A stretch of DNA of 64,000 bases from Pleurostoma richardsiae (Eukaryota > Ascomycota > Sordariomycetes > Calosphaeriales > Pleurostomataceae): positions 1,612,001 through 1,676,000 of the forward strand of contig JANBVO010000003.1 in NCBI GenBank assembly GCA_030052745.1, written 5' to 3'. Both the position numbers and the translations under genes were made by a program. Within the stretch, counting starts at the first letter, position 1; each line of letters opens with the position of its first letter. This document shows positions 43,846 through 54,227 of this stretch, one piece after another. The notes beneath the pieces were generated by a model. The model had not been told where the DNA came from. It saw nothing but the letters and a program-made list of their open reading frames with translations, and did no database searches.

Positions 43846-45899
43846 AGCTCGCAGAGAAGCGCGCAAGAGACAGGTGCGAGGGATGGAGTGCGACGCGGTT
43901 GGAGCTGTCGCCTGAGAATCGAGGCAGGAAGATACGCTCGAGGAGAGGACTGTTCAAGCGTCTCGCTGCTGCGCGTTCGCTGGGCAGGGTAGAAGAGGGC
44001 GGAAGGGGCGGAGAAGAAGGTTGAGCGGGCGACGGCGATGGGCTCAACTGGCGGGCGGCTGCCGCAACTTGATCAACCTCGAGGGACGGGATGTGGAATT
44101 GACCGAAGAGAGCTGGTCTCGGTGAGAGCCGGTCATGACTGACAGTCCATCGTACATGAAAAACACGGCGTGAGACGAGGAGCTGGGCGGCGGGAGGAGA
44201 GGGGAAGGCGGAAGAGAGTCGCAACGAGTCGAGGGGAGAATGGCCCGACTGAGATGGGAAATACTGTACACACACACACTCGCAGCTCCGGCAAAAGTTC
44301 CCACCAGAGACGTACCTTGGCTAGCACTTTTAGCTTGGTGGGTTATGCGGGGCCATCCCGTTTCTCCAATCAGTGCCGCTTCATAAAATTTGTGAACGTC
44401 TGTGTCGAGGGGCGCACAGTGCTGGCCTGACCGCCCGCGTTCTGCCGGCTGGTATCGTCGACTCTACCCCGTGATTCAAGGGTCCCTGTGACGGGATAAA
44501 TGACAGTAGTAGTATGAAAGCCACCCAGGCACTCTAACAAGCCGCATTATGTCACCGTACAGACCCCTTCCTCTACTGCATCGCAGCATAGAAATCAGTG
44601 CTTCTTTTCTTCATCTCATCCTACATAGATGCTGCGCTGTGCTGTACAGGGTACACTACACAGTAATCCGCGCCCAAACCCTGCACGGCCAGGTGCAAAG
44701 GCCATGTCCAACGACGCTGGCCACTCACGTTCGAAGAAGCACCGTGGAAGGGTTCTGGAGGCGGATTATGTAATGGGCCGGGTTCGACTAGGCCTAACTA
44801 ATCCCGAGCCACTGAACACAGTCGTCTCTCCTAAGAGAGATTTGACCCTCTCCGTATCGATCCTGTACTATTAGCAATCAATCACATTCTCACCAAGACT
44901 CGCAGACGACCGTCCGCCCTCTAGACACCTTTGCAACCTCCTCGATCCGCCTTTGCTACCTCCAACACACCTTGCTTCACAAGCTCCTTGCTCTTAGACG
45001 AGGACTGGGCCTCCCAGCCAAACGGGATAGAACCGTTGAACTTTTGAGCCATAAAAGGTGGGTTGTGTGCCGGCCGACCGATATTATTATATCAGCCTCT
45101 GTCCTGGGGAACAAGACCACCTGTCCATCGTTGCCCACAGCTGGGATCGGTGTTGGAGTTGGTCATGAGCCATCGACTTCCAGGGGCATAGACAGTGTCC
45201 ATGGCCACCCCTTGAGTTGGTGGCTTCGATCGCCCCGGATTGTACAGCTTCCGTCATTGAGAGATTGGTGTCTGATATCGTCTATTGGGCAGGAAGGTAG
45301 AAAGGGGAAACGACAGACAACATCACGACCGGCATTACACCTGGCGAAATCCTCCTCATTAGACCTCATTCTTCAGCTTCTGCAGAGAAACCGTCATCAC
45401 GGCCGCAAGGGGGAAATCAGTGCCGCCAGGAGGAGGAAGCACGGCCGAACAGGACACTTGCAGCAAGGTGCACAACGCAAGGCCATTGACTGCTGGTCCG
45501 GGATTTCATGTTGCGAGATGTGATGGGTATGACACTCTTCCCCACGTTCCTCCGTCGCTGCTCCGGCTCCTGTTTCATTCCGCCCAAACTCTTCTTACAA
45601 GCCCGTCCCGCCCCCCTATGCCCTTACTACCCCCTTCATACCGGTCATGCTCCGCAAGTTTATATGCAGAGCGTGCCTGTGATGCCGACAGGCGGAATGC
45701 TAGTCGATCTCCTGCTAGAGGTAGCTTCTCTTTCTCGAATAGCAGGAGGTTCTGGTGCAAGCCTGGGCAGGAGACGTGGAAGGAGCATAGGGATCGGGGA
45801 TCTTGAACTGTCGCTCTGGCCTCGTTTGATATCTTTCCAGCTGTCGTTCTTGGACTAATCATCGGGTGCTTCTTTCGGGGTCGAACAGGTCCTCACGAG
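43846..45899. other. Divergent intergenic region
   Basis: About 2 kb between the PHD gene and the next plus-strand gene. Frames such as 44972-45523 (plus) have no recognisable features, and much of the right half is likely a 5' leader. A short (CA)n-like ACACACACAC tract lies near 44270-44279. Confidence 0.5.
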
Positions 45900-47726
45900 A
45901 TGTCTCCAGAAAGTGTCTCGTCCCTTTTTCCGGACAGGCCCATCCGGCCCTTGCCGAAGCGTCGAATCCGAGAGAGACTCTCCCCAGACGTCGCAGATGC
46001 CATCAGATACCCCCCGGCGCCGCAGACAACACCACCATTGTTCTCATATCCTTACAGCCTAAAAGAGGAGGATGTAGACGTGAACGGGGGCGGTCGTGAT
46101 AGGGTACCAGACCTGGGACGGCGGAATGGAGTGGGCGACGAAAGTGACGGCGAGGATGGAGCCAGAAGAGCGATATTCATTCGCCAGAAGCCCGACATAC
46201 TGGGAGGGTCTCCTCCTTTGACTCCAAAAGCAGAGCCATCGAGACTGCCCATTGCACAGCCTCCATCAACAGCCTCATCTGCTGATGGGTACGACTCTTT
46301 CGAGAATACCAACAACAAAAAGAAAAGAAAGATCCCCACTGCCGGCGATAGTTCAGTAAATGGAGGGCATAGCCTTGGCGAGACAAACGGTGTGTCCGGC
46401 GCGGTGATATTGCCGTCCAGTGAAGGGCATGGGGATGGCCTAGGCGCAGCATCTGCACCTTACTACGGATCTGGGACCTTTGTGTCTAGTAGCCAGGGCA
46501 TATCGGGTCCCGGCAGAGGCAGGTACGGCCGCGTGCGAAACGGAAGGAGCCCCTTGAGGGCTTTGTCGGATTCTAGCAGTAACTGGGCCGGCCGCAATGG
46601 AAAGCTGCGTCCCACTCCTTGGTCGGTCCCGAGCAGTAAGTTGACTCTGCCTCTTTTCACAACGTGCAGCAGCTGGACGGCACGCTTTCACCGCCTTCTC
46701 ACTTTATCCTGAGAGCAGTACCTGAAGGGATGCTGATTTTTTTGGTCAACCATAGCTGAGAATACCGGCATTATTTCGACCGCCATTGCGAATGCGGAGA
46801 AGGTTATCTCCCAACCAGGACAGGAAAATATTAGTCTCCTACAGCAGCAGCAGCAGCAACAGCAACAGCACCAGCAGCAACAAATTCCCAAGACGAGTCC
46901 GGCTTCTTCACAATTCACTTTTACGTGCGACTCACAAGTGCCGGGGAGTCTCGCCTGGCCAGGATCCGATCCGAAAGCCGCTGCATTGCCCCCCGTCAAC
47001 CAGAACTCAGAATCTCACCCGAACTATTCACGTGCAACGCAGACCAGCTTCTCGGCTTCCGGCCCTGCAGCGGGCTCAGCCGACGGTCAAGGCATTGCAA
47101 TGACGAGCAACAATCCAACTAGGGGTGGAGGGTCGCAACAAGGCCCAGCGCCGCAGAAGAAGTCATCGAGCGGTCCGACCAAGAGAGAACTTCGACTGGC
47201 CGCAAAGAAACGACAAGAGGAGACGGCGAGACAAAATGCCATCAATCCACCGAAACCCGAGGACCAATGGGTCTGTCATTTCTGCGAATATGAGAGAATT
47301 TATGGGCAGAAACCTGTAGCCCTCATCCAGTCATACGAGAAAAAGGATCGCGAGCAGCGCCTGGCTGAGGAGGAGCGACGACGCAGTGTGGAGAGGGCCA
47401 AGGCTAGGAGCCGAAAAGGCAGAAAGGCAAGCAAGCTACCTGCTAAGGCTGGTGCTGCCTCCTCTCAGATGACGGGCGAATCTCACCAGTCTCAGAGCAT
47501 GCACAACGCCCAGAGTCAAGGCACACATAGTGAGGATTATTACGAGGATGAGCTAGAGGCCGAGGAATACGACGTGGGAGACGACGAGATGCCCGAGTTA
47601 CACTCAGGATCCGCCAACAAACCCAAGCAGCCGCAGACTTCCCTGAACCGCGGAGCCGGACCAGGTGGACCAGGTGGACCAGGTGGAGGCCCAGAATGTT
47701 CTTCTCCTGTCTTGAAGAACGTATAG
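45900..47726 (+). CDS. Conserved filamentous-fungal protein of unknown function with a CxxC knuckle
   Basis: Two exons (45900-46635, 46756-47726) give 568 residues; the 120-nt intron is bridged by A|CT to give VPSTENTGIISTAIANAEKV. The N-terminal half is polar, with PLPKRRIRERLSPDV at the start. A poly-Gln run encoded by CAG/CAA (about 276-290) follows the junction. The only ordered-looking block is near 415-470: KRELRLAAKKRQEET, then WVCHFCEYERIYGQKP with one CxxC pair, then a basic helix KKDREQRLAEEERRRSVERA. Downstream there is an acidic stretch (EDYYEDELEAEEYDVGDDE) and a PGGPGGPGG repeat. A single CxxC could be half of a zinc site completed by another chain. I recall similar unnamed proteins in related fungi but no function. 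The nucleus is likely from basic clusters. Confidence 0.75.
46842..46883 (+). repeat. CAG/CAA repeat encoding poly-glutamine
   Basis: A CAG-rich triplet tract interrupted by CAA and one CAC lies in the second exon of the unknown-function gene. Confidence 0.9.
47658..47687 (+). repeat. 9-bp tandem repeat (GGACCAGGT)3
   Basis: Three perfect 9-bp units plus a partial fourth encode a Gly-Pro-Gly repeat near the C terminus. Confidence 0.95.
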
Positions 47727-49466
47727 GGGGGTTCCCATACCGTTTAATCCTTGCTTGATCTCCGATGGCGAACTCCGAGGATGATCTGTCTATTGCCGGA
47801 GAGGACGACGCCAAAGTTCTTGTTGACGAGCTCTCTGCGGTGCATGACAAGTTGGACAGGTCGGAAGTGCCTGCTCCTATCTGGAACCAATGCAGAAGCT
47901 TTATTGCACAAAGCCTGGGTATCGTGGTTGGAGGAACAGGGTTCGGAGAGCAAGAAGGCTGCGGGCCTTTGAACAATTTTCGCCCGACTGCCTTCCGGCA
48001 TACCAAGCTCCGGTATAAGCGGTTCGGCTTTGATCGTCATGATCAGGATTGGACAGCGGGTTCGCTCCATTCGCAATGCAGTTTCTCCCAATACCACAAG
48101 ATGCGCATTCCCAACCATTATCATGGTTCCCCCTCCCCAAGTCGTCACATACTCCCCTCAACAGAACAGAGAGAAGAGCTTAAACTGTCAGAGTCAGAGC
48201 CTGTCCCTTGAAGCAACAGCTTCATAACATCAGGCAGATTTTAGTTTCGCGGCTGCAGCATGGAAGAGCTTCAGATAGGTACCTTGACTCAAAAGAGGAC
48301 CGGGCAGAAAGGATAGTAACCCATGCCACCTTGCAAGCACGCACTGCTAGCAAGGCCTGTCAGCAGGGGAAGATGCCATTCATAATGGATATAAGCTATG
48401 TGCAGACGAAGACGAGGTGCAGACTCTGCCGTTCCTACGCTTCTCAGTGATGTTACGATCCTGGATCGTATGTAGTTATATTCCCAGCGGTGATGGAGCT
48501 GCATGTTGAATACCTTACCCCGGTTCCTGACGCTATGGAAGATGCCAAAAGGCTAAGCTCAAGGTACTACAATCATCCTTCGCTGGAACCTCTTGTCGAC
48601 GAGTCATGTCATCCATACCGTTGCCCTTGCGCTGCACATACATCAACACCAAGGTACCGTTTTCGGTCACGGCAGTTCATAGTTAATCAGCAACACACCT
48701 CTTTCCGCCTACCGTGAACTTAGGAGGCTCCACCGCAGATAAAGCGTCTTTCTTCGTGATCATTTTCGCATTGCTGTCTCCGGTACAGAATACAGGGATA
48801 GGTAAGGCGGTAAGGTACATCGACTGCCATGGGAGCTGAAAGCTGCACGAAAATCGATCGACAGACAGAACCGCAGCGTCAGAGGCCCGTGCTTTTCTGC
48901 GCGGGCTGGTCACTAACGGGGCTTAGCGTCAGCCACAGTCTCCATCGGACCCTTGTCCAGTGCCGAAAGCACGAGAGGCCTGCATCCCGGCTTTGCGCCA
49001 GAGCGAGAGAACATCGTCATCATCAGTTTCCTCGAGGCCCAGGCCCAACAAAACAACTCCCTTCCTTCATCGTCATCGCCCATGCCCTCAACCCCAGCGT
49101 CGGCCGCGCCCCGTGCCACCCCTTAGTACTCATTTGTATTTTCTGTTCCTCTAGTGTGTGTCAATGCTGGTGCTGCCAATATCCCCATAATCCTGCCTCT
49201 TCTTTGTTCCCTCGGTCCCATGGTCCATGCCGCCGTGGATCCCCAGGTAGGCTTTGAGCCAACGAAATAGAGTTGAAGCTCTGGGAGGATGTTTGGGTCT
49301 AGGAGGCGCCATGCGCCCGCCCAGGTATGTTTCTGTTCCTTTTAAGACATACTTGTACCTGGTCTTGCATGCCAGCGTCCCGCGCCGAGTGATCCGTCCT
49401 ATATAGCTCTGCGGGAGCTTTGTGCTGTGGCTTTTTGCGAGCTCATGGGATTCTCCCACATCTGCC
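47727..49466. other. Intergenic region
   Basis: About 1.7 kb. A 148-codon ATG frame at 47765-48211 begins 39 bp after the upstream stop, but it lacks known motifs (see findings). The remainder appears to be 5' flank of the next gene. Confidence 0.5.
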
Positions 49467-52400
49467 ATGCCGTTCAACATGGCCATCGTGCAGCATAGTC
49501 TGCCCACTCTGTTCGAGGCTAACGAGCACCCTTTCTCCGCGCGACAGCTTCCGAGTGCTTCAACCGTCGATCCCGATGCTGCCACAGCCGCTGCCTCCGC
49601 GTTTAAGCGACGCGCATCGTCCGCCTCCCTCTCCGCCGCCGCCGCCGCCGCGGCTCTAAAGGCGCGCCCGATAACACCGACGAATGTCGCCCAAGTCCAG
49701 ACAAAGCGGACCATGCGGAGGTCGTCCTCTGTCGCATCCGCATCATCTGCTGCCAGTGCTCCCGAAACCGGGCGCCGACCCGCTCCGCTCCAGAGGCGCG
49801 GCAGCTCCGGCTCCTTGACCGAGCGCACGTTCCGATCGCCATCGCCGCATCGTCCAGGAAGCGCTGGGAGGAGCTCAATCCAGGCGGACGACATGCCGCC
49901 CGTGCCGTCGATCCCGAAAGATGTGCACTCACGTGGAGCTCGGGGAGATCAGCAACCGGCTGGACCGAAGAGCTTGGGGATTTCCAGTCCGCCTTTCAAG
50001 GTCGCATCGCAGAAGATGGGTGAGGAAGGCTCAGGGTCGTGGTTCGGAGCTGCTAAGGTTGGCGATGCATCGAATGTGAGGACCTCAGATGCTGCCCTGC
50101 AGGAACGCCCTAGTAGCCGTGGATCATCGATCAACTTTTCGTATCCCGCTCGCGTGCGCATCGGGTCACCGCCGCCAGCTAGTCCGACGCTTGCAAAGGA
50201 GGAAACGAGGCCGACCAAGCAAAGTTCGACTAGATCTCCGCGTTCAGCATCCGTCAGCTCGGACATGAGCTTGGTCTACGATCCCAACTCGCGGAGAATG
50301 GTGCCACGAGCGGAGTTGCTGGAGGCCGAGTACAGGGTAACAGAAGCAGCCGAAAAGCCAAAGCCGCGAAAGAAGAAGCAGACTCCAACCAGGGCTGGCT
50401 CTCACCTCGCTCAGGGCACTATGGGTAGGACCCACGGGTCCCTCATCGATTCGGGTGTGCCAAATGAGGCAACGAAGGCAGCTGCTGCCTCCCTCAGGTC
50501 GCATCGCGCAGAGGAGCGACATCCTGCCTTTTACGAAGAGCAACAACCACAACCCGAACAAGCCGCTACCGAACCTGTCTCAGCCTCACCGCGACAGGAG
50601 CTACGGGTCTCAGCCGAGTCTCAACCAACGCAACCGAAAGCACAAATACCAGTTTCACCATCCTCCAACGCGCCCGAGGTCTACACTAGCAGCTCTAGCT
50701 CTACCCTTCCTACAGCGAGACAGCCCGTGCTAGGAAGGAAGGTGTCTACGGTTAGGGAGGAGACGGAGCATGAGGAAGAGGGCTTCGACAGCCAGGCGTC
50801 GTATCCTCAGAGTGCTGCGGCAGCGTTAGACGCCGTGCCTGTGAGGCAAACGATCTACGAGCAAGAGCTTAGCGGTCTACCATCTCACGACGCTCAGCCT
50901 GCGGAGGTGATGGCAGCAGAGCCCGTCGCCTTTACTCCTAGCATTCCAGTTGAGCTGCCAGCGGCTCCGACACCGCCACCCGCAGAACCACCGGCATTTC
51001 TAGTAGAACGCAGGGCTGCTTCCATGGAGCCACGTGAGACCGAAAGTCTCAGAAGAGAGCGGTCTCATTCAAACAGTCCTGCCAGGATTGCGCACTTTGG
51101 CCCGGTCAATGATAACTTGACCGTTCGGCATTCACCCCCGCCGCGATCAGTTTCTCCTCGAAAGTCTGCCTTGAAGCAGCAGAGTCCGTCACGTGGAGCT
51201 TCTCCTACCGGCGATTCGCCCGAAGCTCAACCAGAAGGGGCACCCGTGCAGCGTAGGAAATCCGTGCGGGTCAGTTTCGATGACGAGAATACGGTGGTCC
51301 TCGGCAGAGCCGCCTCTCCCGACCACACAGATAGTCCTGTCGTGCCCAGCCCGCAAACAAGCAAGCGGATACCGTGGCTCAGCAACATCGGCCGGAACAA
51401 GAAGAAGGATCTTATTCCTCTTGATGACGACGAGATCATGAAGCCTCGGCCAGCTCTTCCCAGCTTCGGCAGTGTTAGGGAGAAGAAGCAGGTGCCAAAG
51501 GAACAGGATGAAAGACCGCTGGTGACACCGCTGGACTCGGCGCACAGCCCGCCTGGACCATCAAGCCCAGTCGTGAAGGCCAGTATACCAAGTGTCATCG
51601 AAGCGGAGGTATTAGGACAATCGAGCGATCATGCTCTCGGTTCTCTGCTTAATGATAGCGCGTCAAGGAATGAGGCGAATATCTCCAAATTCCGGGAGCC
51701 ACTGCCACCGGTCGTTACATCCATTGAAGGCAGCGGATACGTCTCTGACAGCCCGAGCAGCTCTGATAACGAATCCGAACTTATCGCCGACACCCCAAGA
51801 TCTGAGCCTGCGGTTCTGAGCCAGGCCTCGACATTGGTGTCAGAGGTGGAACAGGATACGCCTGCAAGCGATACATTAACATCGCCTGACAACGACGCAC
51901 AGCAAGTGGCTTCGGAAGTGAAGGACTTCGCTCCAGACGCGTCTGATAGTCCGATCAAGGAGGCAGGCCCGACTATACCAGAGATCTCCATCACCCAACC
52001 AAGCCCTGCCATTCCTCATGAAACAGAGCAAGCGTCGTATCTGGATGTGCCGGGAAGCTTTCCTGAGACTGACTCCGACCGAGACGACGCCTCGAAGGGA
52101 GCTATCTCCGAGTCTACTGCAGCTCAACCTGCTACCGAATCTACCCCTATCAGGCAGGTGACGTTTGAGCCTGTTATTCGGAAGGAAGACACGAAGTCCA
52201 CAGCCCAAACGCCGAGCACCGTCCTCGCGACCCAGCCGGCGATAGCGGATGACACCGATGATACTGACAGCAGTGAGGTCTTCAGCGACGCATATGAAGA
52301 CCTCTCAGAAATAGAAGGGGACGGATTCTTGTCACTTGACGCGGTTGTCGACAGTCCTTTGGTGACTCCAGCGCCTCATAGCATCTTCGCAAGAGCTGCG

Positions 52401-54227
52401 GAAGCTCAGAAGCAGGCAGCCGAAGCTGCGAAGACAACCCAGGAACAAGGTCCACCATCTACTCAACCACCGCTCTCTGAGGATGACTGGGAGAAGGCTA
52501 AAACCTACTGGAGGAGTTTGACCCAAGATAAGAGGGCTCAGCTAGAGCGCGAAGCGAGGGAAGAGGCGGGGGCAGAGGCAGACCTGGAAGAACAAGTCCA
52601 TGAAGACCGGAAACCGATGAGGAAGAAGTCGGTGGAGAAGCGTGCGGCTGAGAGGAAAGCGCTCCAGCTGCAAAAAGCTATCGAACAGGAGAAGTCCGCC
52701 AACGCTGATCGAGTATACATGATCAAGCCTGGGACCAAGGTTGAAGCTGACCCTTTCGCGCCCACCTCAAAAACAACAAAAAAGCCAAGAGAGCAGCAAG
52801 CACAACCTGCGCAACGCAAGGCCGAAGCTGTCCCACGCATACGAAAGTCGATGCGTGGTGGTGATGCCGAGGACATATCGTCGAAGACTGAGGAAGGTGT
52901 TCCGCGATTACGGAAATCGATGCGTACGGACGGGCCAGCCAGCTCAAAGCGACCCGTATCACTTGATGTTACTGGTTCTGCGCCTCAAGCGCCTAAGGGA
53001 CATACCAGGGCTGTATCAGATACTGCCTCGTCTCAAGCGTCGGCCCGGGCCGCCTCCCAAGGAGTGACCAGCATCATGCCGCCGTCGCTGAGGCGCCGCG
53101 GCTCCGACTCAAGCGCAAGCAGCTTCAAGCGCTCCCGCGGTTCCATTGGCGAAGGCTTTGGCTTCCGCAAGACAATGAGACCGCAGTCACCGGCAAGTCA
53201 AGTTGAGAGCGGAAAAGCAGCCTCCAGTCGCTTCTCATTGAGGTCGCTCTCGCCGACCGGCTCGGCATTCCGACGTGCTCCGGCAGCAAATACCTCACCT
53301 GCCAGTATGGGCGGCGGTATGCGATCCACATTGCGTGGCGCATCAGAAAACAAGGGCAAAGGCTCGCGCTCAGCATTCGGTCGAGGCAAGGCGGCGGGTA
53401 AAAAGACGTCGCGATTTGACGATTCGAGCGATGAGGACGTGGTCCCGAACTTCCGCAGCCGTTTCGACGACTCAAGCGACGAGGATGTGGCGCCGACACC
53501 GCTGCCACCTCTGTCTGTTCCTAAGAGCAAGCGGGCGTCGACCGCGGCAAGAGTGCCGTCTAGTCCGACTGTCGTCGAGGAGGACGAACAGTCCTCCGAC
53601 CTACCGGACAGTGACGACGAAAAGACGCAGAGAGGCGCCCGCGCCACCAACGGTGCAAAATCAAGCCTCGGAACCGGTACGCTCCGCCGGTCCCGCTCCG
53701 GTCGGGGTCAGCTTGGGAGTCGGCAGAGCGCTCCGCTCACGAACGGCGACACAAAGGCCAGGCGGACCAGCATCCTGTCGGTGCTCCGTCGCAAGAAGCG
53801 CGACGGGCGGGACAAGATATCACGCACAGAGCCAACGGAGAGCGCAGCTAGGCGGGACACCAATCTCGAGAGGACGTCCGAGGAGCTCAAGTCCCTCCGG
53901 AGCGGCAGCCAGCGCAGCCGGCAGACGGGCAGCCCGAAGCTGCAGAAGAGAATGGCGAGCTTCCCCGGCCCGGTCAGGAGGGAGAGCTGGCCGCTGCCCG
54001 ACGGACAGGACGAGGGCGACGAGGAAAAGGCCGAGGAGCGGCCCGTCACGCCAGAGGCGGCGCTCGCGGAGGACGGCACGAGCCCGCAGAAGCAATCATC
54101 GCTGCGGCCGGCCTTCCTCCACCGGCGGACGATGTCTACGCAGGGCACGATCGACACGGAGGGCGTGGGCAGCAAGAAGAAGAAGAAATTTGGCGCGCTG
54201 CGGAGGATATTCAAGCTGGATGACTAG
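49467..54227 (+). CDS. Very large disordered Ser/Pro-rich protein of unknown function
   Basis: One uninterrupted frame of 1,586 residues from the ATG at 49467 (MPFNMAIVQHSLP); the frame extends 45 bases upstream only through non-ATG codons, so this is the first Met unless an upstream exon exists. Composition is dominated by Ser, Pro, Ala, Glu and Arg, with almost no hydrophobic core. Local blocks that look conserved are SSINFSYPARVRIGSPPPAS followed later by MSLVYDPNSRRMVPRAELLE, an acidic/coiled region near residues 1010-1090 (EDDWEKAKTYWRSLTQDKRA, then VEKRAAERKALQLQKAIEQE), and a basic C terminus ending GALRRIFKLDD. Short motifs recur: RKSMR-type units (RIRKSMR, RLRKSMR, FRKTMR) and two copies of SRFDDSSDEDV near 1315-1345. 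No catalytic domain or membrane helix is seen. The many Ser/Arg sites suggest heavy phosphorylation, possibly at the cell cortex or cytoskeleton, but that is only a guess. Confidence 0.85.
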   Translation: MPFNMAIVQHSLPTLFEANEHPFSARQLPSASTVDPDAATAAASAFKRRASSASLSAAAAAAALKARPITPTNVAQVQTKRTMRRSSSVASASSAASAPETGRRPAPLQRRGSSGSLTERTFRSPSPHRPGSAGRSSIQADDMPPVPSIPKDVHSRGARGDQQPAGPKSLGISSPPFKVASQKMGEEGSGSWFGAAKVGDASNVRTSDAALQERPSSRGSSINFSYPARVRIGSPPPASPTLAKEETRPTKQSSTRSPRSASVSSDMSLVYDPNSRRMVPRAELLEAEYRVTEAAEKPKPRKKKQTPTRAGSHLAQGTMGRTHGSLIDSGVPNEATKAAAASLRSHRAEERHPAFYEEQQPQPEQAATEPVSASPRQELRVSAESQPTQPKAQIPVSPSSNAPEVYTSSSSSTLPTARQPVLGRKVSTVREETEHEEEGFDSQASYPQSAAAALDAVPVRQTIYEQELSGLPSHDAQPAEVMAAEPVAFTPSIPVELPAAPTPPPAEPPAFLVERRAASMEPRETESLRRERSHSNSPARIAHFGPVNDNLTVRHSPPPRSVSPRKSALKQQSPSRGASPTGDSPEAQPEGAPVQRRKSVRVSFDDENTVVLGRAASPDHTDSPVVPSPQTSKRIPWLSNIGRNKKKDLIPLDDDEIMKPRPALPSFGSVREKKQVPKEQDERPLVTPLDSAHSPPGPSSPVVKASIPSVIEAEVLGQSSDHALGSLLNDSASRNEANISKFREPLPPVVTSIEGSGYVSDSPSSSDNESELIADTPRSEPAVLSQASTLVSEVEQDTPASDTLTSPDNDAQQVASEVKDFAPDASDSPIKEAGPTIPEISITQPSPAIPHETEQASYLDVPGSFPETDSDRDDASKGAISESTAAQPATESTPIRQVTFEPVIRKEDTKSTAQTPSTVLATQPAIADDTDDTDSSEVFSDAYEDLSEIEGDGFLSLDAVVDSPLVTPAPHSIFARAAEAQKQAAEAAKTTQEQGPPSTQPPLSEDDWEKAKTYWRSLTQDKRAQLEREAREEAGAEADLEEQVHEDRKPMRKKSVEKRAAERKALQLQKAIEQEKSANADRVYMIKPGTKVEADPFAPTSKTTKKPREQQAQPAQRKAEAVPRIRKSMRGGDAEDISSKTEEGVPRLRKSMRTDGPASSKRPVSLDVTGSAPQAPKGHTRAVSDTASSQASARAASQGVTSIMPPSLRRRGSDSSASSFKRSRGSIGEGFGFRKTMRPQSPASQVESGKAASSRFSLRSLSPTGSAFRRAPAANTSPASMGGGMRSTLRGASENKGKGSRSAFGRGKAAGKKTSRFDDSSDEDVVPNFRSRFDDSSDEDVAPTPLPPLSVPKSKRASTAARVPSSPTVVEEDEQSSDLPDSDDEKTQRGARATNGAKSSLGTGTLRRSRSGRGQLGSRQSAPLTNGDTKARRTSILSVLRRKKRDGRDKISRTEPTESAARRDTNLERTSEELKSLRSGSQRSRQTGSPKLQKRMASFPGPVRRESWPLPDGQDEGDEEKAEERPVTPEAALAEDGTSPQKQSSLRPAFLHRRTMSTQGTIDTEGVGSKKKKKFGALRRIFKLDD

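Noticed and set aside
44780-44790. B-box-like GGTTCGACTAG
   Set aside because: The last bases do not fit the B-box and no A-box lies upstream at the proper distance.
44972-45523. 183-codon plus-strand frame upstream of the 568-residue unknown gene
   Set aside because: No domain or protein-like hydrophobic pattern; more likely part of a 5' leader.
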